Part shown: one piece after another, positions 1-8,770 of the stretch
Numbering within the stretch: position 1 is the stretch's first letter
How the letters are laid out: the number at the start of each line of letters is the position of its first letter
DNA from: Aliiroseovarius sediminilitoris
Lineage (GTDB): Bacteria; Pseudomonadota; Alphaproteobacteria; Rhodobacterales; Rhodobacteraceae
NCBI RefSeq assembly: GCF_900109955.1
Contig: NZ_FOJB01000001.1
Coordinates: 372,001 to 436,000 of the forward strand
Length of the DNA stretch: 64,000 bases
Direction: 5' to 3'
Program-made: the position numbers and the translations under genes
The notes under the pieces: model-generated
The model's input: only the letters and a program-made list of their open reading frames with translations
Told to the model about the DNA's origin: nothing
The model's database searches: none

Positions 1-540
1 TACGGCTTTGCGACGCGCGCTGACCTGTTTTTTGCGCTGCGGGCCGAGCACCCGAACCTGATTGGCTTCAAGGAGTTTGGTGGCGCGGACGACCTGCGCT
101 ATGCCGCCGAGAACATCACTTCGAAAGACGATGATGTCACTCTGATGATCGGTGTCGATACCACGGTATTTCATGGCTATGTGAACTGCGGTGCGACCGG
201 AGCGATCACCGGAATCGGCAACGTTCTGCCACGCGAGGTGCTGCACCTTGTTGCCCTAAGCAAGAAGGCCGCCGCTGGCGACGTCACAGCCCGCGTAAAA
301 GCACAAGAACTTGAAGAGGCACTTGGCGTTCTGTCCAGCTTCGACGAAGGGCCCGATCTTGTTCTGTATTACAAGCACCTGATGGTGATGACGGGCGACG
401 ATGCCTATCGCACGCATTTCAACGAAACCGATGCGCTGACCGATGCCCAGCGCAACTATGCGGAAAGCCAGTTTCACCTGTTTCGCAACTGGTATGCGGC
501 ATGGTCCAAGCAGGAAGGCATCGTTTCGGAATGCGCGTGA
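1..540 (+). CDS. DapA/NAL-family aldolase-lyase, probable 1-pyrroline-4-hydroxy-2-carboxylate deaminase (5' truncated)
   Basis: The reading frame is open from the first base, so the N-terminal part (about 120 residues for a family length near 300) lies outside the window. Visible family features are the Schiff-base lysine in the segment LIGFKEFGG, and a later stretch reading NCGATGAITGIGNVLP that matches the glycine-rich strand of dihydrodipicolinate synthase-like enzymes. The next two genes encode a hydroxyproline epimerase and a D-amino-acid oxidoreductase. The likely job is therefore the deaminase step that turns pyrroline-4-hydroxy-2-carboxylate into 2-oxoglutarate semialdehyde. Fold assignment is firm; substrate is inferred from neighbours. 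The stop overlaps the next start by 10 bases, suggesting translational coupling. Confidence 0.8.
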   Translation, partial: YGFATRADLFFALRAEHPNLIGFKEFGGADDLRYAAENITSKDDDVTLMIGVDTTVFHGYVNCGATGAITGIGNVLPREVLHLVALSKKAAAGDVTARVKAQELEEALGVLSSFDEGPDLVLYYKHLMVMTGDDAYRTHFNETDALTDAQRNYAESQFHLFRNWYAAWSKQEGIVSECA

Positions 541-1478
541 TCGACAGCCATACCGAAGGCGAGCCCACTCGTGTCATTCTGTCGGGCGGCCCTGATCTTG
601 GCACCGGCAGCCTGACCGAGCGCGCCCGACGCTTGCGTGATGATCACGGATGGGTTTATGCCGCAACTCTGGCAGAGCCACGCGGCCATGATGCCATGGT
701 CGGCGCCCTTCTGGTGCCGCCGTCAGACCCGACCTGCGTGGCGGCCGTCATCTATTTCAACACGGTTGGCAATCTGGGCATGTGCGGGCACGCCACCATC
801 GGGCTGACCGCAACTTTGGCGCATTTGGGGCAACTTGACCCCGGCACCCACCGTATTGAAACCCCAGTTGGTGTTGTCTCTGCCCAACTGTTCGACCGGA
901 ACACCGTGCGTGTCACCAATGTCGAAAGCTACCGCTTGCAGGCCGGTGTCACGGTCGATGTCGATGGCATCGGTCCTGTCACCGGAGACATCGCGTGGGG
1001 CGGCAACTGGTTCTTTCTGACCGAGTTCGACCAGATCGACCTCAGCCCGGACAACATCCCTGACCTCACTCAAGCCGCCAGACGTATTCGCGCAGCGTTG
1101 CAGCACGCGAGAATGACCGGAAAAGATGGGGCCGAAATTGACCACATCGAATTGCTCGGTCCACCAAAATCTGCTACCGCGCAAGGCCGGAACTTCGTGC
1201 TCTGCCCCGGTGGGGCCTATGACCGCTCGCCCTGCGGCACGGGGTGTTCAGCCAAGCTTGCTTGTCTGGCCGCAGATGGAAAGCTCGCAGAGGGCGCGGT
1301 CTGGAAACAGGAAAGCGTGATTGGCAGCACCTATGACTGCACCTATGTGACCCGCCCGTCTGGCGGCATCGTGGCCACCATTCAGGGTCGGGCGTTCATC
1401 ACGTCCGAGGCGACCTTGTTATTCAACGCCGACGATCCGTTTCGGGGTGGTATTCGCATCAATCATCGCGGATGCTGA
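531..1478 (+). CDS. 4-hydroxyproline 2-epimerase (proline racemase family)
   Basis: This 315-residue cytosolic enzyme should interconvert trans-4-hydroxy-L-proline and cis-4-hydroxy-D-proline without a cofactor. The N-terminus MRVIDSHTEGEPTRV is the family hallmark. The two catalytic cysteines sit in NLGMCGHATIG (about residue 88) and RSPCGTGCSAKL (about residue 237). The ATG at 531 was chosen because it gives the conserved N-terminus; the frame is open to 501. An AGGAAG lies 12 bases or so upstream. The gene follows the DapA-like gene directly and is followed by an FAD oxidoreductase, which supports hydroxyproline rather than proline as substrate. 3-hydroxyproline dehydratases share the fold but have Thr in place of the second Cys, which is present here. 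Confidence 0.87.
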   Translation: MRVIDSHTEGEPTRVILSGGPDLGTGSLTERARRLRDDHGWVYAATLAEPRGHDAMVGALLVPPSDPTCVAAVIYFNTVGNLGMCGHATIGLTATLAHLGQLDPGTHRIETPVGVVSAQLFDRNTVRVTNVESYRLQAGVTVDVDGIGPVTGDIAWGGNWFFLTEFDQIDLSPDNIPDLTQAARRIRAALQHARMTGKDGAEIDHIELLGPPKSATAQGRNFVLCPGGAYDRSPCGTGCSAKLACLAADGKLAEGAVWKQESVIGSTYDCTYVTRPSGGIVATIQGRAFITSEATLLFNADDPFRGGIRINHRGC

Positions 1479-1520
1479 TGCCCTGCAAAAGTATCACGCC
1501 ATGTTCTGTGGAGACCCCGA

Positions 1521-2768
1521 ATGACAAAGGAACCCATCGATATTGTCGTCATCGGCGCAGGGATCATCGGGGTCAGCACGGCACTTGAGCTTCAGGCAAG
1601 GGGCCGCATCCCCTTGCTTGTCGATCGCAAAGGGATCGCCGCAGAAACCTCGCGCGGAAACGCGGGCGCCTTCGCTTTTTCGGAAGTCGAACCCCTGGCC
1701 ACGCCGGGCATCATGCGCCGGGCACCCAGGTGGCTGTTGGATCCGCTGGGTCCGCTTTCGATTCCACCGGCCTACGCGTTGAAAATCGCACCCTGGATGT
1801 TGAAATTCTGGCGGGCCAGTTGGTCGGATCGGTATGATCGCGCGGTCACAGCACAGACCCGCCTGATGCAATATTGTGAGGCCGCGTTTGAACGACAGCT
1901 TTCCCGGTTCGGGGATCCGAACATGATCCGCCGCGAGGGACAGTTGGAGCTTTATGAAGGCGCAAGCGCGTTCAGAGAGGCGCAACCCAAATGGCAGCGT
2001 CGAGCCGATCTTGGGATCAAGGTGCATCTGTTGGATCACCCCGATGCCATCGCCGAAATCCAGCCAGGCCTGAGCCGGAGATTTACCCATGCCGGGTTCA
2101 CTCCCGGCTGGTTCAACACCACCGACCCTCAGAATTGGACCGAGATGCTGGCCCAGAGATACGCCGATCAAGGCGGTCGGGTTGGGACGCTTGAGGTCCA
2201 CGACATGACCCCCCGCTCGGATCACATCGAACTCGTGACCGACCAGGGCCGCTTGTTGGCCAATCAAGTCGTCCTCTGTGCAGGGGCATGGTCGCACAAG
2301 CTGGCCGCAAAGATCGGGGATGCCCTCCCGCTTGAAACCGAACGAGGATACAACACCACGTTTGACCACACATCTGTTAACCTGAAAACACATCTGACCT
2401 TTGCCGCGCACGGATTCGTCATGTCAAAGATTGGGGATGGATTGCGCATCGGAGGTGCGGTCGAGTTGGGTGGATTGGACTTGCCCCCCAACTATCGCCG
2501 GGCGGAAATTCTGGTGCGGAAAGCCGCATCATTCATGCCCGGTCTGGATGCGTCGGGTGGCAGGCAGTGGATGGGCTATCGGCCGTCTCTGCCTGACAGT
2601 CTGCCGGTCATCGGGCCGTCCAGCGCGGGTGATCGAATCCTCTATGCCTTCGGTCACGGGCATCTGGGTCTGACCCAATCGGCTGGCACGGCCGAGCTGG
2701 TGGCCGATCTCGCGGCACAATCAAAACCCGCGATCGATCTTGCACCATTCGCCGCCGCACGGTTCTGA
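1521..2768 (+). CDS. FAD-dependent D-amino-acid (probable cis-4-hydroxy-D-proline) dehydrogenase
   Basis: This 415-residue protein has a DadA-like layout. The N-terminal dinucleotide-binding loop reads VIGAGIIGVSTALELQARG, and a C-terminal FAD-contact region reads YAFGHGHLGLTQSAGTAELV. These are typical of glycine oxidase/D-amino-acid dehydrogenase enzymes of the DAO superfamily. Placed 42 bases after the epimerase, it most likely oxidises cis-4-hydroxy-D-proline to the pyrroline that the first gene then deaminates. General D-amino-acid dehydrogenase activity is the alternative. It is the last gene of this + strand group and ends 17 bases from the convergent fliL gene. Confidence 0.8.
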   Translation: MTKEPIDIVVIGAGIIGVSTALELQARGRIPLLVDRKGIAAETSRGNAGAFAFSEVEPLATPGIMRRAPRWLLDPLGPLSIPPAYALKIAPWMLKFWRASWSDRYDRAVTAQTRLMQYCEAAFERQLSRFGDPNMIRREGQLELYEGASAFREAQPKWQRRADLGIKVHLLDHPDAIAEIQPGLSRRFTHAGFTPGWFNTTDPQNWTEMLAQRYADQGGRVGTLEVHDMTPRSDHIELVTDQGRLLANQVVLCAGAWSHKLAAKIGDALPLETERGYNTTFDHTSVNLKTHLTFAAHGFVMSKIGDGLRIGGAVELGGLDLPPNYRRAEILVRKAASFMPGLDASGGRQWMGYRPSLPDSLPVIGPSSAGDRILYAFGHGHLGLTQSAGTAELVADLAAQSKPAIDLAPFAAARF

Positions 2769-2785
2769 CGCTCTCGGCCGGGTAG

Positions 2786-3280
2786 TTACTGATCCTGACG
2801 CACGATGTTTGTGACAAGCACATCATGAACAACTTCGCCCAACAAGCTGGTCGCAACCTCGCGCAAGGCGCGGCGCAGGTTGGTCAGACGGCTTGTTTGC
2901 GTAAACACACCATCAAAGCCTCCAGTGTTTGCGTGGTTGAACATGACCTGCAAGAACTCGTCGCGCAGTTTCGGTTCGCGCTGATAGACGGCCTCGCGGT
3001 TGCCCGTCGTGACCTCCAGACTAAGCGAGAGCACGACAAGCGCCGTCACTTTTTCTTCCTTCACGATTGGGATCACGAACTGGTTGTTTATCTTAACAAA
3101 TTCAGCGTCCACATCCGCCTTGACCGGGTTGGTGGAAGCAGTTTGAATGTCATCCTCACCATCGGCATCGGCGCACGTTTCTGGGATCTCAGCTGCGGGC
3201 GGTGGCTTCAGAAAATACCCTGCGCCACCCCCTGCGGCCAACCCCATCAGTGCCAGCAAAATTGGAAAGATCTTTCCCAT
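2786..3280 (-). CDS. fliL: flagellar basal body-associated protein FliL
   Basis: A 164-residue protein with one N-terminal membrane segment (about residues 5-25, rich in Leu, Ala and Gly) and a periplasmic domain, as in FliL, which sits around the stator and supports torque. The C-terminal part with FNHANTGGFDG and TRLTNLRRALREVATSLLG fits the alphaproteobacterial family. It is the last gene of the flgB-to-fliL block on this strand, 11 bases after flgH. Confidence 0.82.
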   Translation of the reverse strand: MGKIFPILLALMGLAAGGGAGYFLKPPPAAEIPETCADADGEDDIQTASTNPVKADVDAEFVKINNQFVIPIVKEEKVTALVVLSLSLEVTTGNREAVYQREPKLRDEFLQVMFNHANTGGFDGVFTQTSRLTNLRRALREVATSLLGEVVHDVLVTNIVRQDQ

Positions 3281-3291
3281 GACTGCCCCTT

Positions 3292-4020
3292 TTAGAACGG
3301 CAAGATGATGTCGGTGACCTGCTGGCCGTAACGTGGTTGCTGAACGTCAGTGATCTGGCCACGCCCGCCATAGGCAATGCGCGCCGATGCAATCTTGTCA
3401 TAAGAGATTTCGTTCTGACGCGAGATATCCTCGGGCCGCACGAATCCCGTCACCAGAAGTTCGCGCAGTTCAAAATTCACGCGCACCTCTTGTGTGCCCT
3501 GAATCTTCAAAACGCCGTTGGGCAACGTGCCGATCACCGTTGCGGCGACGCGCAGCTCAAGTTTTTCGTTGCGCTTCACCGACCCGTTTCCATTCGACGC
3601 ACTGCTGGACGAGAGCGACACCGCGTTTGCCATCGACGCGCCTTCGGTCAAGTCTTTGTCGATGGATTGCGGCAGGCCGAAGAAGTTGGGAACCCCCATC
3701 TCCTCGGACCCGGATCGCGCGCGTTTCGAACTGTTCGAGAACTCGGCCCGATCATCTATTTCGATAACCACGGTCAGAATATCCCCGGCCTGCTGCGCCC
3801 GCCGGTCCCCCAGCAGGGATTGACGCCCGCCGCTCCACAGGGACGCCCGCACGGGCGACCCTTTGGCTGGTGCGGTGCGCGGCAGGGCCGAGGCGCTCAT
3901 CGCGACGTGCTCTGCGCTCATCTCTACCGGGTTAAGCTCTGGCGCCTTGCCGATGTCATTTATACGGCCGCATGCCGAAACAACCATCAGGGTAAGAAGT
4001 GAAAGAATAAAATGGCGCAT
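3292..4020 (-). CDS. flgH: flagellar L-ring protein FlgH
   Basis: A 242-residue outer-membrane lipoprotein that forms the L ring of the basal body. The N-terminus has a hydrophobic stretch ending in the lipobox VSAC, so Cys17 should be lipidated. The middle and C-terminal parts carry FlgH signatures: DRRAQQAGDILTVVIEI, NGSVKRNEKLELRVAATV, VRPEDISRQNEISYDKIA and a C-terminal YGGRGQITD. Gene order flgA-flgH-fliL behind the rod genes is usual in Rhodobacteraceae. Confidence 0.95.
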   Translation of the reverse strand: MRHFILSLLTLMVVSACGRINDIGKAPELNPVEMSAEHVAMSASALPRTAPAKGSPVRASLWSGGRQSLLGDRRAQQAGDILTVVIEIDDRAEFSNSSKRARSGSEEMGVPNFFGLPQSIDKDLTEGASMANAVSLSSSSASNGNGSVKRNEKLELRVAATVIGTLPNGVLKIQGTQEVRVNFELRELLVTGFVRPEDISRQNEISYDKIASARIAYGGRGQITDVQQPRYGQQVTDIILPF

Positions 4021-4039
4021 GGAAAATCCTTCGGGCTTG

Positions 4040-4468
4040 TTAACGCGTGTGTGAGACAGAGACCGTTCCGTCCGCCAGAACGGACCCGGTGACGGTGCTG
4101 CGGGACGACAGGTTCAGGATGCGGACACGATCGCCAATGCCCGCCCGGCCAAGACTGCGACCTTCGGCAAGAATGGTCAGTGGGCCCGAGACATAGGCCA
4201 GCGTCACGATTTGATTGCGTTCGACAAGTGCGGGTGGGCCAATATCGTTCACCATGACTGGGCGACCTGCATACAGCACCACGCGTGCCTCTTGCCCGAC
4301 CACATCCTCGATAAACTGGAATCCGCCAGGAAGATCAGATGGGATCAGTTCAACGTCTTGCGCCGTGATCACCGCATTTGCGCGAAGATTGCGCGCTGCG
4401 ACCACTGTGTCGGCGCTGGCCAGACCGGCCGAGGCAACACACATGACAAGACCAATAAGCGCGCGCAT
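4040..4468 (-). CDS. flgA: flagellar P-ring assembly chaperone FlgA
   Basis: A short FlgA of 142 residues with a signal peptide (about residues 1-19, ending ASADT) and a SAF-like segment (AARNLRANAVITAQDVELI) followed by the C-terminal FlgA domain (IVTLAYVSGPLTILAEGRSLG, VRILNLSSRSTVTGSV). It should act in the periplasm in P-ring assembly. The ATG at 4468 overlaps the flgG stop by one base (TGATG); a GTG one codon earlier is possible. Confidence 0.9.
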   Translation of the reverse strand: MRALIGLVMCVASAGLASADTVVAARNLRANAVITAQDVELIPSDLPGGFQFIEDVVGQEARVVLYAGRPVMVNDIGPPALVERNQIVTLAYVSGPLTILAEGRSLGRAGIGDRVRILNLSSRSTVTGSVLADGTVSVSHTR

Positions 4469-5253
4469 CACCGCACCTGTGTTGTTGCAGCCAGCATCTG
4501 GTCGGCGGCGGTTATGACTTTCGAATTCAGCTCGTATCCACGCTGCGCTTCGATCAATTCGGTGATTTCACGCACAGCATCAACCGAGCTGTTTTCAAGA
4601 TAGCCCTGTCGCAACGTGCCGCGCCCATCTTCACCGGGTGCACCAACAAACGCGGGGCCGGAAGCTGGCGTTTCGCGAAACAGATTCGATCCGATTGCTT
4701 CAAGACCCTTTTCATTGGTGAACCCCGCCAGGCTAAAGGCCCCCAACAATTCCGGTTCAACGGCATCTTCGAAATAGGCATAAACTTCGCCATCGGCATT
4801 GATCGAGATGGATCTTGCATCGCTGGGAACCGTAATCTCGGGCGCAACCGCATACCCGTCCGAGGTTACGATCAACCCGTCGCCGGACAATTTCAAACCG
4901 CCATCGCGCGTGTATCCTGATCCGCCCGACGGTAGCGTCACCTCGAAATAGCCTTTGCCTTCGATGGCGATATCCAGATTGCCATTGGTTTGTGACAGCG
5001 TGCCTTGCTGCACCAGCATCGAGACTGATGTGGGGCGCACACCCAGACCCAGTTGAATTCCTGTGGGCAACGCTGCGCCATCCGCTGCGCTGATGGTGCC
5101 GGCACGGGCCATCTGCTGATAATGCAGATCGGCAAACTCTGCGCGTCGCGCGTTGTATCCGGTCGTGGACATATTGGCGAGGTTGTTCGATATCGTCTCG
5201 ACCCGCATTTGTTGCGCCAACATACCTGTGGCAGCGATGTTCAATGCACGCAT
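4468..5253 (-). CDS. flgG: flagellar distal rod protein FlgG
   Basis: A 261-residue axial protein of the distal rod. The N-terminal rod motif includes MRALNIAATGMLAQQMRVE then TISNNLANMSTTGYNARRAEF, and the C-terminal motif ends in VDAVREITELIEAQRGYELN and ADQMLAATTQVR. Length matches FlgG (about 260). It lies between flgF and flgA and overlaps flgA by one base. Confidence 0.97.
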   Translation of the reverse strand: MRALNIAATGMLAQQMRVETISNNLANMSTTGYNARRAEFADLHYQQMARAGTISAADGAALPTGIQLGLGVRPTSVSMLVQQGTLSQTNGNLDIAIEGKGYFEVTLPSGGSGYTRDGGLKLSGDGLIVTSDGYAVAPEITVPSDARSISINADGEVYAYFEDAVEPELLGAFSLAGFTNEKGLEAIGSNLFRETPASGPAFVGAPGEDGRGTLRQGYLENSSVDAVREITELIEAQRGYELNSKVITAADQMLAATTQVR

Positions 5254-5265
5254 TGTAAACCCCCT

Positions 5266-5985
5266 TTATCCGGCGATGGTTTTCAGGACGGAGCGGATGC
5301 GTTCGTCCTCTTTCTCAAGAAATTTCTGGCCCAGTTCGTAGCTGCGTTGGACTTCGATCATGCGGGCCACCTCGGAAATCGGATCGACATTCGATCCTTC
5401 CACAAAACCCTGTAGAATGGCGACGCTCTCCAAAACGGGTTCCATCCCACCGGGCGCTTCAAAGCGAACGCCATCACGGTGCAGAAGGTCAGTCTGATCG
5501 GTGGGGGCATACAGTCCGATCTGCGCCACGGCCCGGCCGTCAATTGACAATGTGCCGTCGGCCGCAACCGAAACAGCCTGCGCGTCTGGTGGCACAAAGA
5601 CAGGGGCGCCGCCGCCATCCAGCAGGCGATAGCCATCGGGCGTGGACAGTTCGCCCTCGGCCGACGGAGCAAACGACCCGGCGCGCGTTAAAAACTGACC
5701 ATCGGGACCGTCGAGCAGAAAAAACCCCGCACCTTCAATCGCAAAGTCAAACGCGCCGCCGGTTTGGACCAATGCACCTTGCTGAAGATCAAGAGCGCGC
5801 GCATTCGCCGTGGCCATCGACAGCGAAGGATCTCCCGGGGCCAGCGCTTGAATATATTCCGAGAATACAACACCTTCCCGCCGGAACCCGGTCGTCGAAG
5901 CATTTGCGATGTTGTTCGCGACGGTCTGCATTTCGCGCATCAGACCAGATTGACGGGTCAGCGAGGTGTAGCCGATGTTGTCCAT
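5266..5985 (-). CDS. flgF: flagellar basal-body rod protein FlgF
   Basis: A 239-residue proximal rod protein. The start at 5985 gives the expected N-terminus MDNIGYTSLTRQSGLMREMQ followed by VANNIANASTTGFRREG. The frame stays open upstream, but that part overlaps fliQ and shows no family similarity. The C-terminal segment EVARMIEVQRSYELGQKFLEK matches the rod/hook family end motif. It sits 2 bases after the fliQ start-distal end and 12 bases before flgG, so it belongs to the same transcript. Confidence 0.95.
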   Translation of the reverse strand: MDNIGYTSLTRQSGLMREMQTVANNIANASTTGFRREGVVFSEYIQALAPGDPSLSMATANARALDLQQGALVQTGGAFDFAIEGAGFFLLDGPDGQFLTRAGSFAPSAEGELSTPDGYRLLDGGGAPVFVPPDAQAVSVAADGTLSIDGRAVAQIGLYAPTDQTDLLHRDGVRFEAPGGMEPVLESVAILQGFVEGSNVDPISEVARMIEVQRSYELGQKFLEKEDERIRSVLKTIAG

Positions 5986-5987
5986 GC

Positions 5988-6257
5988 CTATCCCCCTGCG
6001 ATCAGCGGGATCACCCGCAACTGAAAGAATCCAACCAGAGTCTCGGTCATGAAACCCATGCTGGCCCAGAACACGACAAGGATCGCGAGCAATTTTGGGA
6101 CAAAAGTTAGCGTCAGTTCCTGAATCGAGGTCAGCGCCTGAAGCAGGCCAACGATCAACCCGGACAACAGCGCCACGGTGAGGATCGGCACCGAGATCAC
6201 CACCGCAATCCATAGACCCGCACGCAACGTGTCGTAGAAGATGATTTCGTCCATCAT
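5988..6257 (-). CDS. fliQ: flagellar type III export protein FliQ
   Basis: An 89-residue inner-membrane protein of the export gate (FliPQR). It has two hydrophobic helices, about residues 13-38 (AGLWIAVVISVPILTVALLSG) and 53-78 (FVPKLLAILVVFWASMGFM), typical of FliQ. The start overlaps the fliE stop by one base (TGATG). Location between fliE and flgF, away from fliP and fliR, is seen in related alphaproteobacteria. Confidence 0.94.
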   Translation of the reverse strand: MMDEIIFYDTLRAGLWIAVVISVPILTVALLSGLIVGLLQALTSIQELTLTFVPKLLAILVVFWASMGFMTETLVGFFQLRVIPLIAGG

Positions 6258-6547
6258 CAGATCGGCATCCTTAAAATTTCCTGATAGGCCTCGACGACCT
6301 TGTCGCGGACGGTCACGGCGGTTTCGACGGCCAGCTCGGTCTGTGCCAGTGCCTGCACAAGGGCGTGCGGGTCAGCATTGCCCGACAGGGCGGCCATCGC
6401 GGTTTTCTCGCCCTGCTGGACAGTTTCGGCAAAGCTGGTGGCGACCGTCGCGAACGGGTTCGTGCTTTGTTCGTCCAGCGGGGCGGGTGTCGCGGCCTGT
6501 CTGGATGCAGCGTATTGCTGAGCGGCGAGGGTTGATCTGATATCCAT
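6257..6547 (-). CDS. fliE: flagellar hook-basal body complex protein FliE
   Basis: A 96-residue protein that joins the MS ring to the rod. The C-terminal half carries FliE features: NADPHALVQALAQTELAVET, then VTVRDKVVEAYQEILRMPI. Order flgB-flgC-fliE is the classical rod-base order. It starts 11 bases after the flgC end and overlaps fliQ by one base. Confidence 0.95.
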   Translation of the reverse strand: MDIRSTLAAQQYAASRQAATPAPLDEQSTNPFATVATSFAETVQQGEKTAMAALSGNADPHALVQALAQTELAVETAVTVRDKVVEAYQEILRMPI

Positions 6548-6558
6548 CTAACAGCTTC

Positions 6559-6951
6559 CTATCGGCGCAGAAGGTCAAGCAGGCTACTCGACATTTGCCG
6601 GGCCTGATCGAACATCTTGAGGTTGGCTTCGTAACTGCGTTGTGCTTCGCGGGCGTCCGCAATCTCGATCACAAGGTCAACGTTTGACCCTTGATAGTAT
6701 CCGGTCTCGTCCGCCAATGGATGAGCGGGGTCGTAGATCGCCGGCAATTCCGTCTGATCCAGTATCACCCGTCCCGAACGCACGGCTCCGGTGGCTTGCC
6801 CACCGTCCATCACCGCTTCGAAACTGGCCAGCTTGCGGCGGTACCCGGGCGTGTCGGCATTGGCGATATTCTCGGAGATATAGCGCAGGCGGTTTGCCTG
6901 GCTCTGCATTCCGGAAGCGGCGGCTGCGACAGAGGATCTTAAGTCATTCAT
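6559..6951 (-). CDS. flgC: flagellar basal-body rod protein FlgC
   Basis: A 130-residue proximal rod protein. The N-terminal motif SENIANADTPGYRRKLASFE and the C-terminal NVDLVIEIADAREAQRSYEA and LDLLRR are diagnostic. It lies 11 bases downstream of flgB and 11 bases upstream of fliE. Confidence 0.96.
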   Translation of the reverse strand: MNDLRSSVAAAASGMQSQANRLRYISENIANADTPGYRRKLASFEAVMDGGQATGAVRSGRVILDQTELPAIYDPAHPLADETGYYQGSNVDLVIEIADAREAQRSYEANLKMFDQARQMSSSLLDLLRR

Positions 6952-6962
6952 TTTGCGTCACC

Positions 6963-7352
6963 TCACCTGCGGCCGAGCGCTGTGCGCATGATGCCAAGCG
7001 ACGTTTTGTAGACGGTCAAGGCAAGATCTTGGTCGCGTTTTGCTTCTGCGGCGGCCATCATCTCGGTCTCTAACGCGACAGAGTTCCCGTTGGGCGACAT
7101 GGCCCCGGCGCGGTAGACCATGTTCGGCTCAGCATTTGCCTGATCAACAGACCCGGTCAGGTGGCGCGCGCGGGTGGCTTGCATCGCCCCGCCATTGTTT
7201 TCACGAAACGTTTCGGCAAATGATGCAATATCTTTCGCGCGGTATCCGGGTGTATCGGCATTCGCGATATTCTGCGTAATGACCGACTGTCGGGCGGCGG
7301 CATGTTTTGCCAGCCCCACGGCTTTGGTCAGGATTTCCATTTTTTCAAACAT
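6963..7352 (-). CDS. flgB: flagellar basal-body rod protein FlgB
   Basis: A 129-residue proximal rod protein starting MFEKMEILTKAVGLAKHAAA, followed by ITQNIANADTPGYRAKDIASF. The start at 7352 is set by this conserved N-terminus; the open frame upstream runs into the divergent fliI and is not FlgB-like. The C-terminal VALETEMMAAAEAKRDQDLAL fits the family. It is the first gene of the minus-strand block flgB-flgC-fliE-fliQ-flgF-flgG-flgA-flgH-fliL. Confidence 0.95.
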   Translation of the reverse strand: MFEKMEILTKAVGLAKHAAARQSVITQNIANADTPGYRAKDIASFAETFRENNGGAMQATRARHLTGSVDQANAEPNMVYRAGAMSPNGNSVALETEMMAAAEAKRDQDLALTVYKTSLGIMRTALGRR

Positions 7353-7437
7353 CGGGGCTTCTCCCTCGATTGGCTTCAACCAAGGCTTAACCCTGATTCC
7401 TTTAAAAACAGTTTCAGCAAATGATGGGAGATGCCGA
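7353..7437. promoter_or_regulatory. divergent promoter region between flgB and fliI
   Basis: Only 85 bases separate the flgB start (minus) from the fliI GTG start (plus), so promoters for both blocks must lie here or overlap the coding starts. It holds an imperfect TTGG-N6-CCAA inverted repeat at its middle and the fliI ribosome-binding GGGAG at about 7426. I could not assign a sigma-28 or sigma-54 motif. Confidence 0.45.
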
Positions 7438-8754
7438 GTGACCCAAATCGGATTTGAACAATTGGCCGCCGAAGTGTCGTCGGTGCGAACCGTCTGCCAT
7501 GTCGGACGCATCGTGGAAATCGGGCGCGGCACAGTGCGGGTGCGCGGGTTGTCATCGGTCGCCGCGCAAGCCGACCTTGTCGACATTCAACCCAGAACCG
7601 GGCGCGCACGTATGGGAGAGATCCTGAATCTGAACGCTGAAACCGTGACAATATTGCCTGACGGAGATGTGGAAGGTCTGCAAATCGGGGATAAGGCTGT
7701 CTTGCAAGGGCGCGCCGAGATTGCGCCTGACGACAGTTGGATCGGTCGGGTGATTGACCCGATGGGACAGCCGCTGGATGGGCGCCCGATATTACGAGGC
7801 ACGCATGCTACCCCACTGCGAGGGCAGCCTGCAAACCCGACAGAGCGGCGCGCCCTTGGTGCCCGGTTGGAAACGGGGCTGGCCGCTTTCAATACGTTTC
7901 TGCCCATCGTGCGTGGGCAGCGAATCGGATTGTTTGCCGGATCCGGTGTCGGTAAATCGACATTGCTGGCGAAACTCGCGCGTGGTGTGCAGGCCGATGT
8001 CGTTGTGATTGCCCTGATTGGCGAACGCGGGCGCGAGGTGAAGGAATTCGTCGAACGGGTTCTGGGGCCCGAGGGGATGAAGCGCGCCGTTGTGGTCGCG
8101 GCCACATCGGATCAATCGCCCATGGTCCGGCGACGTTGTGGTTGGGCTGCTATGACGGTGGCCGAACATTTTCGGGATCAGGGCCAGCATGTTCTGCTTC
8201 TGGCAGACAGCGTTACCCGATATGCCGAGGCGCATCGCGAAATCGCGCTGGCGTCGGGCGAAAGCGGAAACTTGCGGGGCTTTCCTCCGTCGACCGCACA
8301 ACAAATCACAACGCTTTGCGAACGTGCTGGACCGGGTGCAGGCGCGGCGGGCGACATCACCGCCATATTCTCGGTGCTGGTGGCCGGGTCGGATATGGAG
8401 GAGCCAGTTGCCGATATTCTGCGTGGGGTGCTGGATGGGCATGTAGTCCTGGACCGAAATATTGCTGAACGCGGGCGTTTCCCGGCGATTGATTTGCTGC
8501 GCTCTGTGTCACGCGCTCTGCCAGAGGCCGCGACGGATGAAGAGAATGCCTTGATTTCAAAAGGGCGCAAGCTGCTTGGACAATACAGCAGATCGGAAAT
8601 GATGATCCAATCCGGCCTTTATACGGCCGGTTCCGACCCTGCGTTGGACGAAGCCATAGCGGCCTGGCCCGATCTGGATGCCTTCCTGACCCACGCCGAA
8701 GCAAAAGACAGCACGGCGAGCTTTCAGCGTCTTGCGGCATGTATGGCAACCTAG
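7438..8754 (+). CDS. fliI: flagellum-specific ATPase FliI
   Basis: A 438-residue ATPase of the flagellar type III export apparatus, related to F1-beta. The Walker A region reads GLFAGSGVGKSTLLAKLA (about residues 163-180); further family blocks are ALIGERGREVKEFVE, LLLADSVTRYAEAHREI, and GGFPPS-like RGFPPSTAQ. The GTG at 7438 was chosen because it is preceded by GGGAG at 7-base spacing and starts VTQIGFEQLAAEV; the frame is open further up into flgB. It stands alone on the plus strand, divergent from flgB, and its end is followed by the decayed IS. Confidence 0.94.
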   Translation: MTQIGFEQLAAEVSSVRTVCHVGRIVEIGRGTVRVRGLSSVAAQADLVDIQPRTGRARMGEILNLNAETVTILPDGDVEGLQIGDKAVLQGRAEIAPDDSWIGRVIDPMGQPLDGRPILRGTHATPLRGQPANPTERRALGARLETGLAAFNTFLPIVRGQRIGLFAGSGVGKSTLLAKLARGVQADVVVIALIGERGREVKEFVERVLGPEGMKRAVVVAATSDQSPMVRRRCGWAAMTVAEHFRDQGQHVLLLADSVTRYAEAHREIALASGESGNLRGFPPSTAQQITTLCERAGPGAGAAGDITAIFSVLVAGSDMEEPVADILRGVLDGHVVLDRNIAERGRFPAIDLLRSVSRALPEAATDEENALISKGRKLLGQYSRSEMMIQSGLYTAGSDPALDEAIAAWPDLDAFLTHAEAKDSTASFQRLAACMAT

Positions 8755-8770
8755 CGCGGCTTCATCTGAC

